From NCBI RefSeq assembly GCF_003097315.1, contig NZ_QDDL01000009.1, positions 124,001 to 188,000 of the forward strand: a DNA stretch of 64,000 bases, in the 5' to 3' direction. The position numbers were made by a program, and so were the translations under genes. The first letter of the stretch is position 1. Each line of letters starts with the position of its first letter. The notes beneath the pieces were generated by a model. That model did not search any database. It was not told the DNA's origin and worked only from the letters and a program-made list of their open reading frames with translations. The DNA is from Pelagibaculum spongiae (GTDB taxonomy: Bacteria > Pseudomonadota > Gammaproteobacteria > Enterobacterales > Pelagibaculaceae). Shown here one piece after another: positions 47,344-60,948 of this stretch.

Positions 47344-49440
47344 TTATGAGTCTTTCTTGATAATTGCTTCGGCCACGCTGTTAGGCGCCTCGGCATACTT
47401 GCTGAATTCCATTGAGTAGCTGGCACGGCCTTGACTCATGGAACGCAAATCAGTTGCATATCCGAACATTTCGGACAGCGGTACTTCGGCATCAATCGTT
47501 TTACCGGATGGAGTATCTTCCATGCCTTGAACGATGCCGCGACGACGGTTCAGGTCGCCCATTACGTCACCCATGTAATCTTCAGGGGTAACCGCTTCAA
47601 CCTTCATCATTGGCTCAAGCAGTACTGGGCTCGCCTGGCTACAACCATTCTTGATACCTAAAGAGCCGGCAACTTTAAATGCCATTTCGTTAGAGTCAAC
47701 ATCGTGGTAAGAACCGTCAATCAGGGTTACTTTAACGTCAAGCACTGGGTAACCGGCGATAACACCGTTCTCCAACTGCTCTTCACAACCCTTAGCGACC
47801 GCTGGGATATATTCACGAGGAACAGAACCACCAACGATCTGGTTGATGAACTCGAAACCAGCGCCTTGCTCGTTTGGCTCAATCTTCAGGACAACGTGAC
47901 CATACTGACCACGACCACCAGACTGACGTACAAACTTGCCTTCACACTCAACTGCCTTACGGATAGTTTCGCGGTAGGCAACCTGAGGCTTACCAACGTT
48001 ACATTCAACGTTGAACTCACGACGCATGCGATCAACCAAGATATCTAGGTGTAATTCACCCATACCTGAGATGATGGTTTGACCGGTTTCTTCATCCGTT
48101 TGAACGCGGAAAGATGGATCTTCCTGGGCTAATTTACCCAGTGCAACACCCATTTTTTCTTGGTCAGGTTTAGACTTTGGCTCAACCGCCAAAGAAATTA
48201 CTGGCTCAGGGAATTCCATGCGTTCTAGAACGATTGGATTAGCTGGATCACACAAGGTGTCGCCAGTAGTCACATCTTTCATACCGATCAGTGCAACGAT
48301 ATCACCCGCCAGAGCTTCTTTAATCTCTTCACGGTTGTTGGCGTGCATCTGAACCATACGGCCGATACGCTCTTTCTTCATTTTGACCGAGTTGATTACA
48401 CTGGAGCCAGAAGTGGCAACACCAGAATAAACACGAACAAAAGTCAGCGTGCCCACAAACGGGTCGGTGGCAATTTTAAATGCCAGCGCCGCAAATGGTG
48501 CAGTATCGTCAGCTGAGCGGGTTTCGACAGTTTCACCGTCGTCCAGCAAGCCTTCGATAGCCTTAACTTCTTTTGGAGAAGGCATGTATTCAATAACAGC
48601 GTCCAGTACAGCCTGAACACCTTTGTTTTTGAATGCCGAACCACCGAAGACAGGAACAATCTCGTTAGCCAAGGTACGCTTGCGAATACCAGCTTTGATT
48701 TCCTCTTCCGACAACTCACCTTCTTCAAGGTATTTTTCCATCAATTCGTCAGTGGCTTCTGCCGCTGATTCAACCAGGTATTCGTGCATTTCCTGGCATT
48801 CATCAGCCAGATCCGCAGGGATCTCGCCATATTCAAACGTCATGCCCTGATCAGCTTCATTCCACAGAATGGCCTTCATCTTCAGCAGGTCAACAACACC
48901 TTTGAACTCATCTTCAGAACCGATAGTTAGCTGCATAGGAACAGCATTTGCACCCAGACGCTCACGCATCTGACGTACAACCATCATGAAGTCTGCGCCA
49001 GTACGGTCCATCTTATTGACGAATACCATACGTGGAACTTCATACTTGTTGGCCTGACGCCATACAGTTTCAGTCTGAGGCTGAACACCGGATGAACCAC
49101 ACAGAACAACAACAGCACCATCTAACACACGCAACGAACGCTCAACTTCAATGGTGAAGTCAACGTGGCCGGGGGTGTCGATAATGTTTACGCGATGCTC
49201 GTCAAACTGAGCATTCATACCGCGCCAGAAACAAGTAGTCGCAGCCGAGGTGATAGTAATACCACGCTCCTGCTCTTGCTCCATCCAGTCCATGGTCGCT
49301 GCGCCGTCATGCACTTCACCGATCTTATGAGAAAGACCCGTGTAGAACAAAACACGTTCAGTGGTGGTAGTTTTACCAGCATCAACGTGGGCACAGATAC
49401 CGATGTTACGGTAGCGATTAATAGGGGTAGTACGAGCCAT
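47344..49440 (-). CDS. fusA: Elongation factor G
   Basis: The protein has 698 residues: [30 protein letters not shown]. Domain IV, with R-E-T-I-R-K and G-G-R-G-Q-Y-G-H-V, follows. It is the canonical FusA1-type translocase. It lies between rpsG and tufA. Confidence 0.98.
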   Translation of the reverse strand: MARTTPINRYRNIGICAHVDAGKTTTTERVLFYTGLSHKIGEVHDGAATMDWMEQEQERGITITSAATTCFWRGMNAQFDEHRVNIIDTPGHVDFTIEVERSLRVLDGAVVVLCGSSGVQPQTETVWRQANKYEVPRMVFVNKMDRTGADFMMVVRQMRERLGANAVPMQLTIGSEDEFKGVVDLLKMKAILWNEADQGMTFEYGEIPADLADECQEMHEYLVESAAEATDELMEKYLEEGELSEEEIKAGIRKRTLANEIVPVFGGSAFKNKGVQAVLDAVIEYMPSPKEVKAIEGLLDDGETVETRSADDTAPFAALAFKIATDPFVGTLTFVRVYSGVATSGSSVINSVKMKKERIGRMVQMHANNREEIKEALAGDIVALIGMKDVTTGDTLCDPANPIVLERMEFPEPVISLAVEPKSKPDQEKMGVALGKLAQEDPSFRVQTDEETGQTIISGMGELHLDILVDRMRREFNVECNVGKPQVAYRETIRKAVECEGKFVRQSGGRGQYGHVVLKIEPNEQGAGFEFINQIVGGSVPREYIPAVAKGCEEQLENGVIAGYPVLDVKVTLIDGSYHDVDSNEMAFKVAGSLGIKNGCSQASPVLLEPMMKVEAVTPEDYMGDVMGDLNRRRGIVQGMEDTPSGKTIDAEVPLSEMFGYATDLRSMSQGRASYSMEFSKYAEAPNSVAEAIIKKDS

Positions 49441-49452
49441 GATTGATTCCTA

Positions 49453-49923
49453 TTACCAGCGGTAGTGAGCAAATGCCTTGTTAGCTTCAGCCATGCGATG
49501 CACGTCTTCACGCTTCTTCATCGCAGAACCACGACCTTCAAGGGCATCCAACAATTCGCCAGCTAAACGCTGACCCATGCTCTTCTCACCACGCTTGCGA
49601 GCGGCGTCAACCAACCAGCGCATAGCCAGAGCCGTACGACGAGCAGGCCTTACTTCCACAGGTACCTGGTAAGTGGAGCCACCAACACGGCGAGACTTAA
49701 CTTCAACCATTGGACGTAACTTGTCCAAAGCATCAGTAAATGAATCTACTGGTTCACCGCTTTTTTTATCAGCGACAATATCCAGCGCGCCGTACACAAT
49801 CTTTTCAGCAACGGATTTTTTTCCGTCTTCCATCACCATGTTGATGAATTTTGCCAGGATCTGACTTTCGTGCTTAGGATCCGGCAAGATCTCACGTTTG
49901 GCTACAACTCGTCTTCTAGGCAT
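49453..49923 (-). CDS. rpsG: 30S ribosomal protein S7
   Basis: The protein has 156 residues with [15 protein letters not shown] and [17 protein letters not shown]. It starts assembly of the 30S head. In E. coli S7 represses translation in the str operon from the rpsL-rpsG gap, here 58 bases. Confidence 0.98.
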   Translation of the reverse strand: MPRRRVVAKREILPDPKHESQILAKFINMVMEDGKKSVAEKIVYGALDIVADKKSGEPVDSFTDALDKLRPMVEVKSRRVGGSTYQVPVEVRPARRTALAMRWLVDAARKRGEKSMGQRLAGELLDALEGRGSAMKKREDVHRMAEANKAFAHYRW

Positions 49924-49981
49924 CTTCTCTACTCTGTTGCTTCAGGTTCGCCCGGAATTAAATCCGGCCTTACTCAGAAAT

Positions 49982-50356
49982 TTACTTCTTAGGGCGCTTA
50001 GCACCGTATTTTGAACGACCTTGACGTCGATCACTTACACCAGCGGTGTCCAGGCTGCCACGTACTGTGTGGTAGCGAACACCGGGCAAATCTTTTACAC
50101 GACCGCCACGGATCAGAACAACACTGTGCTCTTGCAAGTTGTGACCTTCACCACCAATGTAGGAAGTCACTTCATAGCCGTTGGTCAAACGAACGCGACA
50201 TACTTTACGTAATGCTGAGTTCGGCTTCTTAGGGGTAGTTGTATATACGCGAGTACATACACCACGCTTCTGCGGGCAAGCTTCAAGAGCTGGGACGTTA
50301 CTTTTGTCCGCCTTACTCTTGCGTGGCTTCCGCACTAGCTGATTGATGGTAGCCAT
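49982..50356 (-). CDS. rpsL: 30S ribosomal protein S12
   Basis: The protein has 124 residues: [12 protein letters not shown]. It has [13 protein letters not shown] with the wild-type lysine that changes in streptomycin resistance, and [12 protein letters not shown]. It is the first gene of the str operon. GGAG lies at normal spacing before the ATG. Confidence 0.98.
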   Translation of the reverse strand: MATINQLVRKPRKSKADKSNVPALEACPQKRGVCTRVYTTTPKKPNSALRKVCRVRLTNGYEVTSYIGGEGHNLQEHSVVLIRGGRVKDLPGVRYHTVRGSLDTAGVSDRRQGRSKYGAKRPKK

Positions 50357-50432
50357 CTATCGTTTTCTCCAGTTACCAGGTACAACAGCAATCGGTGCGA
50401 AAGCGCACCAGTTGCCAAATTAAAGCCGCGGG

Positions 50433-50460
50433 ATTGTATCAGGGCTTTATTCAAAGTCAA
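50433..50460 (-). promoter_or_regulatory. str operon promoter
   Basis: On the minus strand TTGACT (50460-50455), a 16-base spacer and TACAAT (50438-50433) match sigma-70. It lies between rpoC and rpsL, 77 bases before the rpsL start. Confidence 0.75.
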
Positions 50461-50463
50461 ACA

Positions 50464-50487
50464 GGCACCTTACGAACGCAAGGTGCC
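50464..50487 (-). terminator. Terminator-like hairpin after rpoC
   Basis: GGCACCTT and AAGGTGCC (50487-50480, 50471-50464) form an eight-bp stem in the rpoC-rpsL gap. The following TGTTTG is a weak T-tract, so termination may be partial. The str promoter starts four bases further on. Confidence 0.6.
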
Positions 50488-50497
50488 TTTGTTTGAA

Positions 50498-53400
50498 TTA
50501 ATCCGCTGAGTTAAGCGCGTCACTTAGCGCCTGCTCAACGTCTGCGGAACTGATGCCAGGCATCTCTTTTCCACGTTTTTCTTCTTCGCGTTGCTTTTGA
50601 CGCGCCTTGTGATAAGTCAGACCAGTACCCGCAGGAATCAGTCGACCCACAATAACGTTCTCTTTCAGACCGCGCAGATTATCACGCTTGCCGCTTACCG
50701 CAGCTTCGGTCAGAACACGCGTAGTTTCCTGGAACGACGCTGCCGAGATGAAGGATTCAGTAGACAATGATGCCTTAGTGATACCCAACAGAACGCGATT
50801 GAAACGAGCCGGGAATCGGTCCTGATCTTCAAGTGACTTGTTTTCCTGACGAACTTTCGCCAGTTCAACTTGCTCACCCACCAAGAACTTACTATCACCG
50901 GTATCGCTGATTTCAACTTTACGCAGCATCTGACGAACGATAACTTCGATATGCTTATCGTTAATGCCAACACCCTGCAGACGGTAAACATCCTGTACTT
51001 CGTTAACGATGTACTCAGCCAATGCACTTACGCCTCGCAGACGTAAAATGTCATGTGGGTTGGATGGGCCGTCAGAAATCACTTCACCCTTAGCAACATG
51101 CTCACCTTCGAAGATGTTCATGGTACGCCACTTAGGAATCAGTTCTTCATAAACTTCTCCCTCGGATGGAGTAATCACCAAACGACGCTTACCTTTGGTT
51201 TCTTTACCGAAGGAAACGGTACCCGTGATCTCTGCAAGAATCGCAGGTTCTTTAGGCTTACGCGCTTCAAACAAGTCAGCAACCCGTGGCAAACCACCGG
51301 TGATGTCTCGTGTCTTCGATGCAACCTGAGGAATACGCGCTAACGTATCACCACCATTAACCTGAGCACCTTTCTCAAGGTTAATGATTGCGCCAGCTGG
51401 CAAGAAGTACTGCGCAGGTAGATCAGTACCGGCGATGTTCAACGGATTACCCGCGTCATCAACCAGACGAATCATTGGACGCAAGTCCTTGCTCGAGGTA
51501 CTACGTGCCTTGGAATCGGTAACTTCCAGAGACGACAGACCGGTATTATCATCGGTCTTACGCTCCATGGTCACACCTTCAACCAGGTCAACAAACTCCA
51601 AACGGCCCGCTACTTCGGTAATGATTGGATGCGTGTGCGGGTCCCAGTTAGCAACTGTGGTACCGGCTTTCGCATGCACACCATCACGCAGTGGCAGAAT
51701 CGAACCATATGGCAGTTTGTAGCGCTCACGCTCACGACCAAACTCATCAACAACCGCAAGTTCAGTAGAACGCGATACCAAGGTCTGCTTGCCGTCAGTA
51801 CGATCAACCAGCTTGGCATTGGTGATTCTGATCATACCCGCTGCTTTAATCTGAATGCTGTCTTGAGCAGACGATCTAGATGCAGCACCACCAATGTGGA
51901 AGGTACGCATGGTCAGCTGGGTTCCCGGCTCACCGATTGACTGAGCAGCGATAACACCCACAGCTTCACCAGCATTGACCAGGTGGCCTCGAGCTAGGTC
52001 ACGACCGTAGCACTTGGCACAAATACCGTAACTGATTTCACAAGTAATTGGAGTCCGCACCTGAATTTCATCAATGGTGTTTTCTTCAAGAACCAGAACC
52101 AGCTTCTCGTCAAGCAAAGTACCTTCTGGCAACAGTACATTTTCAGTACCAGGAATCAGAACGTCTTCAGCAACAACACGACCCAGAACACGCTCATGCA
52201 GTGGTTCAACAACATCGCCACCTTCAATCAGCGGTGTCATTTTCAAGAAGGTACGCGTACCACAATCGTCAGCGGTCACTACCAGATCTTGAGCAACGTC
52301 AACCAGACGACGCGTCAGATAACCAGAGTTAGCTGTTTTCAGTGCGGTATCCGCTAGGCCCTTACGAGCACCGTGAGTCGAGATAAAGTACTGAGCTACG
52401 TTCAAACCTTCACGGAAGTTCGCAGTGATTGGCGTTTCGATGATCGAGCCATCTGGTTTGGCCATCAGACCACGCATACCAGACAACTGACGAATCTGCG
52501 CTGCACTACCACGAGCGCCGGAATCGGCCATCATGTAGATAGAGTTGAAAGACTGTTGGCTAACTTCCTCACCCAAGCCATTCACTGTCATCTCTGTGGA
52601 CAAGTTGTCCATCATCGATTTAGCGACTTGCTCGTTGGTGCTAGACCAAATGTCGATAACTTTGTTGTAACGCTCACCGGCTGTTACCAGACCCGTGCGA
52701 TACTGTTCTTCAATTTCACGAACTTGCGATTCTGCCTTAGCGATGATGCCTTTCTTCGCTTCTGGAATGGTCATATCGTTAACACCGATAGACACACCAG
52801 ACAGAGTTGCACGACGGAAACCGGTATACATCAATTGGTCAGCAAAAATTACCGACTCTTTCAGACCAACAATCCGGTAACAAGCATTCAACAGCTTGGA
52901 AACGGTTTTCTTAGTCATATTCTGGTTAACTGTGTCGAACCCCAGACCTTCTGGAACAATCTTCCATAACAAAGCACGACCTGCAGTCGTTTCAACCACT
53001 TTCATCACCGCAGTCTTTTCACGAGTAATCTCGTCGATAGACACTTCACGGATCCGAACTTTAATCTTGGCTTGCAGATGTAGCGCACCTGAATGCATTG
53101 CCCGCTCGACTTCGTCGATATCGGTTAATGCCATGCCCTCACCCTTAGCGTTAATACGCTCACGGGTCATCCAGTACAAGCCCAAAACAACGTCCTGAGA
53201 CGGCACGATGATTGGCTCACCGTTCGCAGGAGACAGTACGTTGTTGGTAGACATCATCAACGCACGCGCTTCTAACTGGGCTTCCAGTGTCAGCGGTACG
53301 TGAACAGCCATTTGGTCACCGTCAAAGTCAGCGTTATAAGCCGCACACACTAGTGGGTGCAGGTTAATTGCTTTACCTTCAATCAGGACCGGTTCGAACG

Positions 53401-54706
53401 CCTGGATACCCAAACGGTGCAAAGTAGGTGCACGGTTTAGCATGACAGGGTGTTCGCGAATTACTTCGTCCAAGATATCCCAAACGACTGGCTCTTCGCG
53501 CTCAACCATCTTCTTGGCTGCTTTGATGGTGGTCGCAAGACCACGCAATTCCAGCTTGGAGAAGATGAACGGCTTGAACAGCTCCAGAGCCATCTTCTTA
53601 GGAAGACCACACTGATGCAGACGTAGGGTAGGACCTACCACGATTACCGAACGACCTGAGTAGTCAACTCGCTTACCCAGCAAGTTCTGACGGAAACGAC
53701 CTTGCTTACCCTTGATCATGTCAGCCAAGGATTTCAAAGGACGTTTGTTAGAACCTGTAATCGCACGACCGCGACGACCGTTATCTAACAACGCATCAAC
53801 TGCTTCCTGCAACATACGCTTTTCGTTACGCACGATGATGTCAGGTGCACTCAGGTCTAACAGACGCTTGAGACGGTTGTTGCGGTTGATAACGCGTCGA
53901 TATAAATCGTTCAAATCAGAAGTCGCAAAACGACCACCATCCAGCGGTACCAACGGACGTAAGTCAGGTGGCAGAACCGGCAGCACTTCCATGATCATCC
54001 ACTGAGGCTTGTTACCAGACTCGTAGAATGCTTCGATCAATTTCAGACGCTTGGTCAGCTTCTTCAGCTTGGTTTCTGAGTTGGTGTTTGGAATCTCTTC
54101 ACGCAGAATCTGGATTTCCTGCTCCAGATCCATGGACATCAGCAATTCTTTAACTGCTTCAGCACCCATGCGTGCGTCGAATTCGTCACCGAACTCTTCA
54201 ATCGCTTCCAGATATTGCTCATCGGTCAATAACTGATTGCGTTCCAGGCTAGTCATACCTGGATCAACTACCACAAATGCTTCGAAGTACAACACGCGCT
54301 CGATATCACGCAGCGTCATATCCATCAACATACCAATACGGCTTGGCAGTGATTTCAAAAACCAAATGTGTGCAACCGGGCTTGCCAGTTCGATGTGACC
54401 CATACGGTCGCGACGAACTTTAGACAGTGCAACTTCAACGCCACACTTCTCGCAAATAACACCACGGTGTTTGAGACGCTTGTACTTTCCGCACAGGCAC
54501 TCATAGTCCTTGATTGGGCCAAAAATTTTGGCACAAAACAGACCATCGCGCTCCGGCTTAAAAGTACGATAGTTAATGGTTTCCGGCTTCTTGACTTCAC
54601 CGTAGGACCAGGACCGAATCATGTCCGGGGACGCCAACTGGATGCGGATTGCGTCAAACTCTTCCGGCTGTCCCTGGCGTTTCAGAAGATTCAATAGATC
54701 TTTCAA
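50498..54706 (-). CDS. rpoC: RNA polymerase beta' subunit
   Basis: The protein has 1402 residues: the zinc finger C-L-C-G-K-Y-K, then C-E-K-C-G-V-E-V, and the catalytic N-A-D-F-D-G-D-Q. The second zinc site has C-A-K-C-Y-G-R-D, and there are bridge helix and trigger loop segments ([13 protein letters not shown]). Fifty-five bases after rpoB. Confidence 0.99.
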   Translation of the reverse strand: MKDLLNLLKRQGQPEEFDAIRIQLASPDMIRSWSYGEVKKPETINYRTFKPERDGLFCAKIFGPIKDYECLCGKYKRLKHRGVICEKCGVEVALSKVRRDRMGHIELASPVAHIWFLKSLPSRIGMLMDMTLRDIERVLYFEAFVVVDPGMTSLERNQLLTDEQYLEAIEEFGDEFDARMGAEAVKELLMSMDLEQEIQILREEIPNTNSETKLKKLTKRLKLIEAFYESGNKPQWMIMEVLPVLPPDLRPLVPLDGGRFATSDLNDLYRRVINRNNRLKRLLDLSAPDIIVRNEKRMLQEAVDALLDNGRRGRAITGSNKRPLKSLADMIKGKQGRFRQNLLGKRVDYSGRSVIVVGPTLRLHQCGLPKKMALELFKPFIFSKLELRGLATTIKAAKKMVEREEPVVWDILDEVIREHPVMLNRAPTLHRLGIQAFEPVLIEGKAINLHPLVCAAYNADFDGDQMAVHVPLTLEAQLEARALMMSTNNVLSPANGEPIIVPSQDVVLGLYWMTRERINAKGEGMALTDIDEVERAMHSGALHLQAKIKVRIREVSIDEITREKTAVMKVVETTAGRALLWKIVPEGLGFDTVNQNMTKKTVSKLLNACYRIVGLKESVIFADQLMYTGFRRATLSGVSIGVNDMTIPEAKKGIIAKAESQVREIEEQYRTGLVTAGERYNKVIDIWSSTNEQVAKSMMDNLSTEMTVNGLGEEVSQQSFNSIYMMADSGARGSAAQIRQLSGMRGLMAKPDGSIIETPITANFREGLNVAQYFISTHGARKGLADTALKTANSGYLTRRLVDVAQDLVVTADDCGTRTFLKMTPLIEGGDVVEPLHERVLGRVVAEDVLIPGTENVLLPEGTLLDEKLVLVLEENTIDEIQVRTPITCEISYGICAKCYGRDLARGHLVNAGEAVGVIAAQSIGEPGTQLTMRTFHIGGAASRSSAQDSIQIKAAGMIRITNAKLVDRTDGKQTLVSRSTELAVVDEFGRERERYKLPYGSILPLRDGVHAKAGTTVANWDPHTHPIITEVAGRLEFVDLVEGVTMERKTDDNTGLSSLEVTDSKARSTSSKDLRPMIRLVDDAGNPLNIAGTDLPAQYFLPAGAIINLEKGAQVNGGDTLARIPQVASKTRDITGGLPRVADLFEARKPKEPAILAEITGTVSFGKETKGKRRLVITPSEGEVYEELIPKWRTMNIFEGEHVAKGEVISDGPSNPHDILRLRGVSALAEYIVNEVQDVYRLQGVGINDKHIEVIVRQMLRKVEISDTGDSKFLVGEQVELAKVRQENKSLEDQDRFPARFNRVLLGITKASLSTESFISAASFQETTRVLTEAAVSGKRDNLRGLKENVIVGRLIPAGTGLTYHKARQKQREEEKRGKEMPGISSADVEQALSDALNSAD

Positions 54707-54761
54707 GGCTCTTCTCCTAACGGGAAGGCTTTGCCTAAAGCCTTCCCTTGATCAAAACGGT

Positions 54762-57700
54762 TTAGTCTTGTTCTAAATCGATGCTAATGCCCAACGAGCG
54801 GATTTCTTTCACCAGTACGTTGAAGGACTCTGGCATGCCAGGCTCCATACGGTGATCGCCGTTAACGATGTTCTTGTACATCTTGGTACGACCGTTTACG
54901 TCATCTGACTTAACAGTCAACATTTCCTGCAATGTATATGCAGCACCATAAGCTTCTAGTGCCCACACCTCCATCTCACCGAAACGCTGGCCACCAAACT
55001 GAGCTTTACCGCCCAATGGCTGCTGAGTTACCAAGCTGTAAGAACCGGTAGAACGCGCGTGCATCTTGTCGTCAACCAAGTGGTTCAACTTCAACATGTA
55101 CATGTAACCGACAGATATCTTGTTATCGAACGCATCACCAGTACGGCCATCATGCAGCGTTGTTTGACCTGATGCAGGCAAGCCTGCCAGCTCTAACAAC
55201 TCTTTGATTTCCGATTCCTTGGCACCGTCAAATACCGGCGTTGCCATAGGAACACCGCCACGCAGGTTCTCAGCTAACTGAATAATCTCTGCGTCGTTCA
55301 ACAAGGTCATATCTTCGCGCTTACCGTCACCCGCATCATAGATGCGCTGCAGGTAGTCACGTAGATCGACAATAGAACGCTGCTGCTGCAGCATCTCAGT
55401 GATACGCTCACCAAGGCCACGAGCCGCCCAACCCAAGTGCAATTCAAGCACCTGACCGATGTTCATTCGAGAAGGAACACCCAATGGGTTCAAGCAGATA
55501 TCAACTGGCTTACCGTTGGCGTCATAAGGCATATCTTCCACAGGAACAACCATGGAGATAACACCCTTGTTACCGTGACGACCGGCCATCTTGTCACCAG
55601 GCTGGATGCGACGCTTCACTGCCAGGTGAACTTTAACGATTTTCAGTACGCCAGGCGCCAGATCATCACCTTGGGTGATTTTCTTACGCTTGTCTTCATA
55701 ACGGTGCTCAGCTTCAACACGTTTCTCTTCTAGCTTCTGGGCAGTTAGCTCCAGCTGCTTGTTGAGATCGTCATCTTCCATTACCAAGTCGAACCAACGC
55801 TCGCGTGGTAATTCAGACAAGTAGTCGATGTTGACTTCAGCATTTGCTAAGCCGTTAGGGCCACGCAATGCTTGCTTACCGATCAGTACGCGTTGCAAAC
55901 GTTCAAACGCTGCAATTTCCATGATGCGGTATTCGTCTTTAAGGTCTTTCTTAACGACGTCTAACTGTTCGTTTTCAATGGCCAGTGCTCGGGTGTCTTT
56001 CTCAACGCCGTCACGGGTAAATACCTGAACATCGATAACAGTACCGAAGGTGCTTGTCGGTACACGCAAGGAAGTATCCTTAACGTCAGAAGCCTTCTCA
56101 CCGAAGATCGCACGTAATAGCTTCTCTTCCGGCGTTAGCTGGGTTTCACCCTTAGGCGTTACCTTACCAACCAGAATGTCGCCCGGCTTAACTTCAGCAC
56201 CAATGTATACCACACCGGCTTCGTCCAGATTGCTCAGCGCGCCTTCACCCACATTCGGGATATCGGCAGTCACTTCTTCTGGCCCTAGCTTGGTGTCACG
56301 AGCCACACAGGTCAGTTCCTGAATGTGGATCGTGGTAAAGCGGTCTTCCTGAACTACACGCTCGGAGATGAGGATCGAGTCCTCAAAGTTGTAACCATTC
56401 CAAGGCATAAACGCGACCAACATGTTCTGACCCAAAGCCAGCTCACCCAAGTCGGTAGAAGGACCATCTGCCAGTACGTCGCCACGCGCAACCACATCAC
56501 CTGGAGATACCAACGGACGCTGGTTAATACAGGTGTTCTGGTTAGAACGGGTGTACTTGGTCAGGGTGTAGATATCTACGCCCGCTTCACCATCTTCAAT
56601 CTCATCGTCGCCAACACGGATAACAATACGACCCGCATCAACTGATTCGATAATACCGCCACGACGGGCAACTTCGGTTACACCGGAGTCAATCGCAACC
56701 ACGCGCTCCATACCTGTACCAACCAGAGGCTTATCCGCTCTCAAAGTTGGGACAGCTTGACGCTGCATGTTCGATCCCATCAAAGCTCGGTTAGCATCAT
56801 CGTGTTCCAAGAAAGGAATCATCGATGCGGCAACCGATACAATCTGCTTAGGCGAAACGTCCATGTATTCAACAGTCGACGGCGCAACCAGAGAGAATTC
56901 ACTCTGATGACGAGAAGCGACCAGATCTTCAAGGAAGTTACCGTCATCGTCCAGCGCTGCAGAAGCCTGGGCGATTACATGGTTGCCTTCTTCAATAGCA
57001 GACAAATATTTGATATCACCGGTCGCGATTCCATCAACTACCTTGCGATAAGGTGTTTCAAGGAAACCGTACTCGTTGGTGCGCGAGTAGCACGCCAAAG
57101 AGTTGATCAGACCGATGTTTGGACCTTCAGGAGTTTCGATAGGGCATACACGACCGTAGTGAGTCGGGTGTACATCTCGAACCTCAAAGCCAGCACGTTC
57201 ACGAGTCAGACCACCAGGACCCAACGCAGAAACACGACGCTTGTGAGTAACCTCAGACAGCGGGTTGTTCTGATCCATGAATTGGGATAGCTGACTGGAA
57301 CCGAAGAATTCCTTGATCGCCGCAGATACTGGCTTGGCGTTGATCAGATCCTGGGGCATTAAGCCTTCAGATTCTGCCAAACTCAAACGCTCACGTACTG
57401 CACGCTCAACACGCACCAGACCGATACGGAACTGGTTTTCTGCCATTTCACCAACAGAACGTACGCGACGGTTACCCAAGTGGTCAATATCGTCCACATG
57501 ACCTTTACCGTTACGAATGTCGATCAGTGTTTTCAGAACTGCGATGATGTCTTCTTTATCCAGAACACCAGTGCCTTTCACGTCAGGACGCTGCAGACGA
57601 CGGTTAAACTTCATTCGACCAACGCCCGACAAGTCATAGCGTTCTTCGGCAAAGAATAAATTATGGAACAAGTTTTCAGCAGCTTCCTTGGTTGGTGGCT

Positions 57701-58835
57701 CACCAGGACGCATCATACGATAGATTTCAACCAACGCTTCAAGCGGCGTACTGGTTGGATCTAAACGCAAGGTATCAGACATATACGGGCCAGAATCCAG
57801 CTCGTTAATGTACAGGGTTTCCAGTACACGAACGCCGGCCTGACCTGCCTGAGCAATCAGTTCTTCAGTAACTTCTGTGTTCGCTTCCGCAATCAGTTCG
57901 CCGGTTTCCTGATCAACTAGATCAACAGCCAAAACCTTACCCATCAGGTAATCAACTGGTACTTCCAAGCGTTCCATACCCAATTTGCCGATTTGGCGGA
58001 TATGGCGTGCGGTAATACGACGACTGGCTTCAACCAGTACGTTACCTTCCGGATCCTTGAGATCGAACTGCAAGGTTTCGCCGCGCATGCGGTCTGGAAT
58101 CAACTCCAGTTCAAAACCACCAAGGCCGAAGTGGAAAATGTTCTTTTCATAGAACATTTCCAGAATTTCTTGACTTGTGAATTCCAGAGCACGCAGCAAA
58201 ATAGATGCAGGCAATTTACGGCGACGGTCGATACGGACAAATACGCTGTCCTTAGGATCGAATTCAAAGTCAAGCCATGAACCGCGGTATGGAATCACAC
58301 GTGCAGAATAAAGCAGCTTGCCAGAAGAGTGGGTCTTGCCACGGTCGTGGTCGAAGAATACACCTGGGCTTCTGTGCAACTGAGAAACGATGACACGTTC
58401 GGTACCGTTAACTACGAAAGTACCATTTTCAGTCATGAGCGGAATTTCGCCCATGTATACTTCTTGTTCCCGGATATCTTTGACGGTCTGGGTCTTGGCT
58501 TCCTTGTCATAAATAACAAGACGAACCTTGACTCGTAGAGGAGCGGCATAGGTAACACCACGCTGCTGACACTCTTTTACGTCAAATACAGGAGCACCCA
58601 AGCGATATCCGACATATTCTAATGCCGCATTGCCTGAGTAGCTTACGATTGGGAAAACAGAATTGAACGCCGCATCTAGTCCAAAATCACTTCCATCTTC
58701 CCTGTCTCCGCCTGACTCCAGAAATTTTCTGTAGGAATCAAGTTGGATAGCCAGAAGATATGGCACTTCTAGTACGTTCTGGCGCTTTCCGAAATCTTTA
58801 CGTATGCGTTTTTTTTCGGTGAATGAGTAAGCCAT
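54762..58835 (-). CDS. rpoB: RNA polymerase beta subunit
   Basis: The protein has 1357 residues from ATG 58835 ([10 protein letters not shown]), with GAGGA six bases upstream; the frame's first ATG at 58841 is worse placed. The rifampicin region reads [14 protein letters not shown], then [10 protein letters not shown], without the known resistance changes. It forms the active centre together with rpoC. Confidence 0.99.
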   Translation of the reverse strand: MAYSFTEKKRIRKDFGKRQNVLEVPYLLAIQLDSYRKFLESGGDREDGSDFGLDAAFNSVFPIVSYSGNAALEYVGYRLGAPVFDVKECQQRGVTYAAPLRVKVRLVIYDKEAKTQTVKDIREQEVYMGEIPLMTENGTFVVNGTERVIVSQLHRSPGVFFDHDRGKTHSSGKLLYSARVIPYRGSWLDFEFDPKDSVFVRIDRRRKLPASILLRALEFTSQEILEMFYEKNIFHFGLGGFELELIPDRMRGETLQFDLKDPEGNVLVEASRRITARHIRQIGKLGMERLEVPVDYLMGKVLAVDLVDQETGELIAEANTEVTEELIAQAGQAGVRVLETLYINELDSGPYMSDTLRLDPTSTPLEALVEIYRMMRPGEPPTKEAAENLFHNLFFAEERYDLSGVGRMKFNRRLQRPDVKGTGVLDKEDIIAVLKTLIDIRNGKGHVDDIDHLGNRRVRSVGEMAENQFRIGLVRVERAVRERLSLAESEGLMPQDLINAKPVSAAIKEFFGSSQLSQFMDQNNPLSEVTHKRRVSALGPGGLTRERAGFEVRDVHPTHYGRVCPIETPEGPNIGLINSLACYSRTNEYGFLETPYRKVVDGIATGDIKYLSAIEEGNHVIAQASAALDDDGNFLEDLVASRHQSEFSLVAPSTVEYMDVSPKQIVSVAASMIPFLEHDDANRALMGSNMQRQAVPTLRADKPLVGTGMERVVAIDSGVTEVARRGGIIESVDAGRIVIRVGDDEIEDGEAGVDIYTLTKYTRSNQNTCINQRPLVSPGDVVARGDVLADGPSTDLGELALGQNMLVAFMPWNGYNFEDSILISERVVQEDRFTTIHIQELTCVARDTKLGPEEVTADIPNVGEGALSNLDEAGVVYIGAEVKPGDILVGKVTPKGETQLTPEEKLLRAIFGEKASDVKDTSLRVPTSTFGTVIDVQVFTRDGVEKDTRALAIENEQLDVVKKDLKDEYRIMEIAAFERLQRVLIGKQALRGPNGLANAEVNIDYLSELPRERWFDLVMEDDDLNKQLELTAQKLEEKRVEAEHRYEDKRKKITQGDDLAPGVLKIVKVHLAVKRRIQPGDKMAGRHGNKGVISMVVPVEDMPYDANGKPVDICLNPLGVPSRMNIGQVLELHLGWAARGLGERITEMLQQQRSIVDLRDYLQRIYDAGDGKREDMTLLNDAEIIQLAENLRGGVPMATPVFDGAKESEIKELLELAGLPASGQTTLHDGRTGDAFDNKISVGYMYMLKLNHLVDDKMHARSTGSYSLVTQQPLGGKAQFGGQRFGEMEVWALEAYGAAYTLQEMLTVKSDDVNGRTKMYKNIVNGDHRMEPGMPESFNVLVKEIRSLGISIDLEQD

Positions 58836-59000
58836 CAGCATTCCTCAGCCTAGGTTTAGCGAGCCGGTGGAGAAGCTACCTTGCCTCTGTTCGACGCCTA
58901 CAGCGCAAGCCCCGACACAAGACAAATACCGCCTAACCGACGGTGGATATGGAATCAGCAAAGCTGATTGTCGAACGTCCAGAGCAAACTCTGGAAACGG

Positions 59001-59030
59001 AAAAAGGCCGACAGCACAAAGCCATCAGCC
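59001..59030 (-). terminator. Attenuator-like hairpin between rplL and rpoB
   Basis: On the minus strand GGCTGATGGC and GCTGTCGGCC pair over ten positions (with wobbles) around a TTTGT loop, then TTTTTCC. It lies 45 bases after rplL and about 165 bases before rpoB. E. coli has an attenuator at the same place that sets the ribosome-to-polymerase ratio. Two further hairpins (58979-58994 and 58953-58969) follow. Confidence 0.72.
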
Positions 59031-59075
59031 TATTTCCGTGAGCAAGAACGAGTCCCTGCTACACACTGTAGAAAA

Positions 59076-59447
59076 TTACTTGATTTCTACAGATGCGCCA
59101 GCTTCTTCAAGCTGTGCTTTCAGTGCTTCAGCGTCGTCCTTAGATACAGCTTCTTTAACTGTAGTAGGAGCGCTTTCTACTAAGCCTTTAGCTTCTTTCA
59201 AGCCAAGACCAGTAGCTGCACGAACAGCTTTGATTACTGAAACTTTGTTAGCGCCGAAGCTTGACATTACTACGTCAAATTCAGTCTGCTCTTCAACAGC
59301 AGCAGCATCGCCAGCAACAGCTGCAACAGCTACTGCGGCTTGAGCAGTTACACCGAACTTCTCTTCCATTGCTTCGATCAAACCAACAACGTCCATTACA
59401 GACATTTCAGCGATTGCGTTCAGAATATCTTCTTGTGACAGAGCCAT
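59076..59447 (-). CDS. rplL: 50S ribosomal protein L7/L12
   Basis: The protein has 123 residues: N-terminal dimer helix, an Ala-rich hinge ([14 protein letters not shown]), and the C-terminal domain [17 protein letters not shown], then G-L-G-L-K-E-A-K. It forms the stalk that recruits GTPase factors. Confidence 0.98.
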   Translation of the reverse strand: MALSQEDILNAIAEMSVMDVVGLIEAMEEKFGVTAQAAVAVAAVAGDAAAVEEQTEFDVVMSSFGANKVSVIKAVRAATGLGLKEAKGLVESAPTTVKEAVSKDDAEALKAQLEEAGASVEIK

Positions 59448-59491
59448 GACTCAAATTACCTCAAATAAAAATTTCTAGGAAAATAGCTGCT

Positions 59492-60019
59492 TTAAACAGA
59501 CTCTTTTTCCGAGCGAATAGCGGCCAGGGTACGTACCAATTTGCCAGGAACTTCGTTCAGAGTGCGAACCAGCTTCGCCGCAGGGGCTTGCATGGTTGCT
59601 AGCAACTTAGAAAGTGCTTCTTCACGGTTCGGCAAACTTGCTACTGTATTCAGGCTTTCAGCACCTAATAGGGTGCCGTCAATTGCTATAGCCTTAGGAA
59701 CTAGCTTATCGTTAGTCTTCGCGAAATCGCGAATCAAACGTGCTGCTGCTCCAGGTGCCTCGTCTGCAAATGCATAAACGAGAGGACCGGTCATAGCTTC
59801 CTGTAAACAGGCAAGACTGGTACCTTCCACGGCACGCTTAGCCAGAGTGTTACGAACCACGCGCAGGTATACACCTTGCTCGCGAGCCTGAACACGAAGT
59901 TCAGTCATCTGTCCAACACTAAGGCCGTGATACTCGGCTACAACGGCAGACAAGGAGCGTTGAGCTACCTCGCTTACCTCGGCGACAATCGCCTTTTTGC
60001 TCTCGAGATTCAGTGCCAC
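59492..60019 (-). CDS. rplJ: 50S ribosomal protein L10
   Basis: The protein has 175 residues from GTG 60019 with GAGGAGG upstream. It contains [11 protein letters not shown] and [11 protein letters not shown]. It is the base of the L7/L12 stalk. With L7/L12 it binds its own mRNA leader to repress translation. Confidence 0.98.
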   Translation of the reverse strand: MALNLESKKAIVAEVSEVAQRSLSAVVAEYHGLSVGQMTELRVQAREQGVYLRVVRNTLAKRAVEGTSLACLQEAMTGPLVYAFADEAPGAAARLIRDFAKTNDKLVPKAIAIDGTLLGAESLNTVASLPNREEALSKLLATMQAPAAKLVRTLNEVPGKLVRTLAAIRSEKESV

Positions 60020-60249
60020 TTAGGTTACCTCCTCGGTCGCCGCAAAATTGCGGCATCCAAATGCAAGTCCGAAGACTTGCGCTTTACGGTGGCCGACCGA
60101 AATTAAAGCATTCGAGTCAAGCATCACCGTCTACGCAGGCAAAATTTAAGCCCTTTCGAGCGCCTACGGTCTTGGACGGTTCGTCATCCTAAGATGACGA
60201 GCCAAGATCAGCTCATCTCACCCTAAAGTGAGTCGAGCCAATCAAATCC
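60020..60249 (-). ncRNA. L10 leader region (rplJ autoregulatory leader)
   Basis: The 230-base gap between rplA and rplJ is full of hairpins on the minus strand. GCAAGTC-TTCG-GACTTGC lies at 60080-60063 and GCCGCAA-TTTGCGGC at 60054-60039, ending just before the rplJ ribosome binding site. Farther up is TCGTCATC/GATGACGA at 60200-60181. This is the position and style of the L10 leader, where the L10-L12 complex binds. The exact binding motif cannot be confirmed by eye. Confidence 0.6.
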
Positions 60250-60948
60250 TTAAATAGATTCGATTGTGTTTTTATCAATCGCAATACCAGCACCCATGGT
60301 GCTAGACAGAGTTACTTTCACGAAGAAAGAACCCTTAGCTGAAGAAGGCTTACGCTTCTTCAGGTCGGCAATCAATGCTTCCAAGTTGCTTTGCAATGCT
60401 GCAACTTCAAAGTTTGCTTTACCGATAGCGGCGTGAATGATGCCGCCTTTGTCGTTACGGTAGCGAACCTGACCCGCTTTAGCATTTTTAACTGCTTCAG
60501 CAACGTTAGGCGTTACAGTACCAACCTTAGGGTTTGGCATCAGACCACGTGGGCCGAGGATTTGACCTAACTGACCAACAACGCGCATTGCATCTGGAGA
60601 TGCAATTACTACGTCAAAGTTCAGATCGCCGCCCTTAATTTGAGCTGCAAGGTCGTCCATACCGATAACGTCTGCACCAGCTTCTTTAGCTGCTTCAGCA
60701 TTAGCGCCCTGAGTGAATACAGCAACACGTACATCTTTACCGCTACCCGCTGGCAGTACAGTAGCACCGCGAACGTTTTGGTCAGATTTACGTGGATCAA
60801 TACCCAGATTGATTGAAACGTCAATGGACTCTTCAAACTTAGCGTTAGCCAGTTCTTTTAACAGAGCCAGAGCTTCGTCAACTGCATATTGCTTAGTTGC
60901 ATCAACTGCTGCGCGGATTGCCTTAGTACGCTTAGTGAGCTTTGCCAT
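60250..60948 (-). CDS. rplA: 50S ribosomal protein L1
   Basis: The protein has 232 residues: [24 protein letters not shown] and [10 protein letters not shown]. It forms the L1 stalk at the E site. Its ATG overlaps the rplK stop (TAATG). L1 represses the L11 operon in E. coli. Confidence 0.98.
   Translation of the reverse strand: MAKLTKRTKAIRAAVDATKQYAVDEALALLKELANAKFEESIDVSINLGIDPRKSDQNVRGATVLPAGSGKDVRVAVFTQGANAEAAKEAGADVIGMDDLAAQIKGGDLNFDVVIASPDAMRVVGQLGQILGPRGLMPNPKVGTVTPNVAEAVKNAKAGQVRYRNDKGGIIHAAIGKANFEVAALQSNLEALIADLKKRKPSSAKGSFFVKVTLSSTMGAGIAIDKNTIESI

Noticed and set aside
49982-50356. Possible streptomycin resistance in rpsL
   Set aside because: The two key lysines are unchanged.
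54762-58835. Possible rifampicin resistance changes in rpoB
   Set aside because: The resistance cluster reads as wild type at the positions I can recognise.
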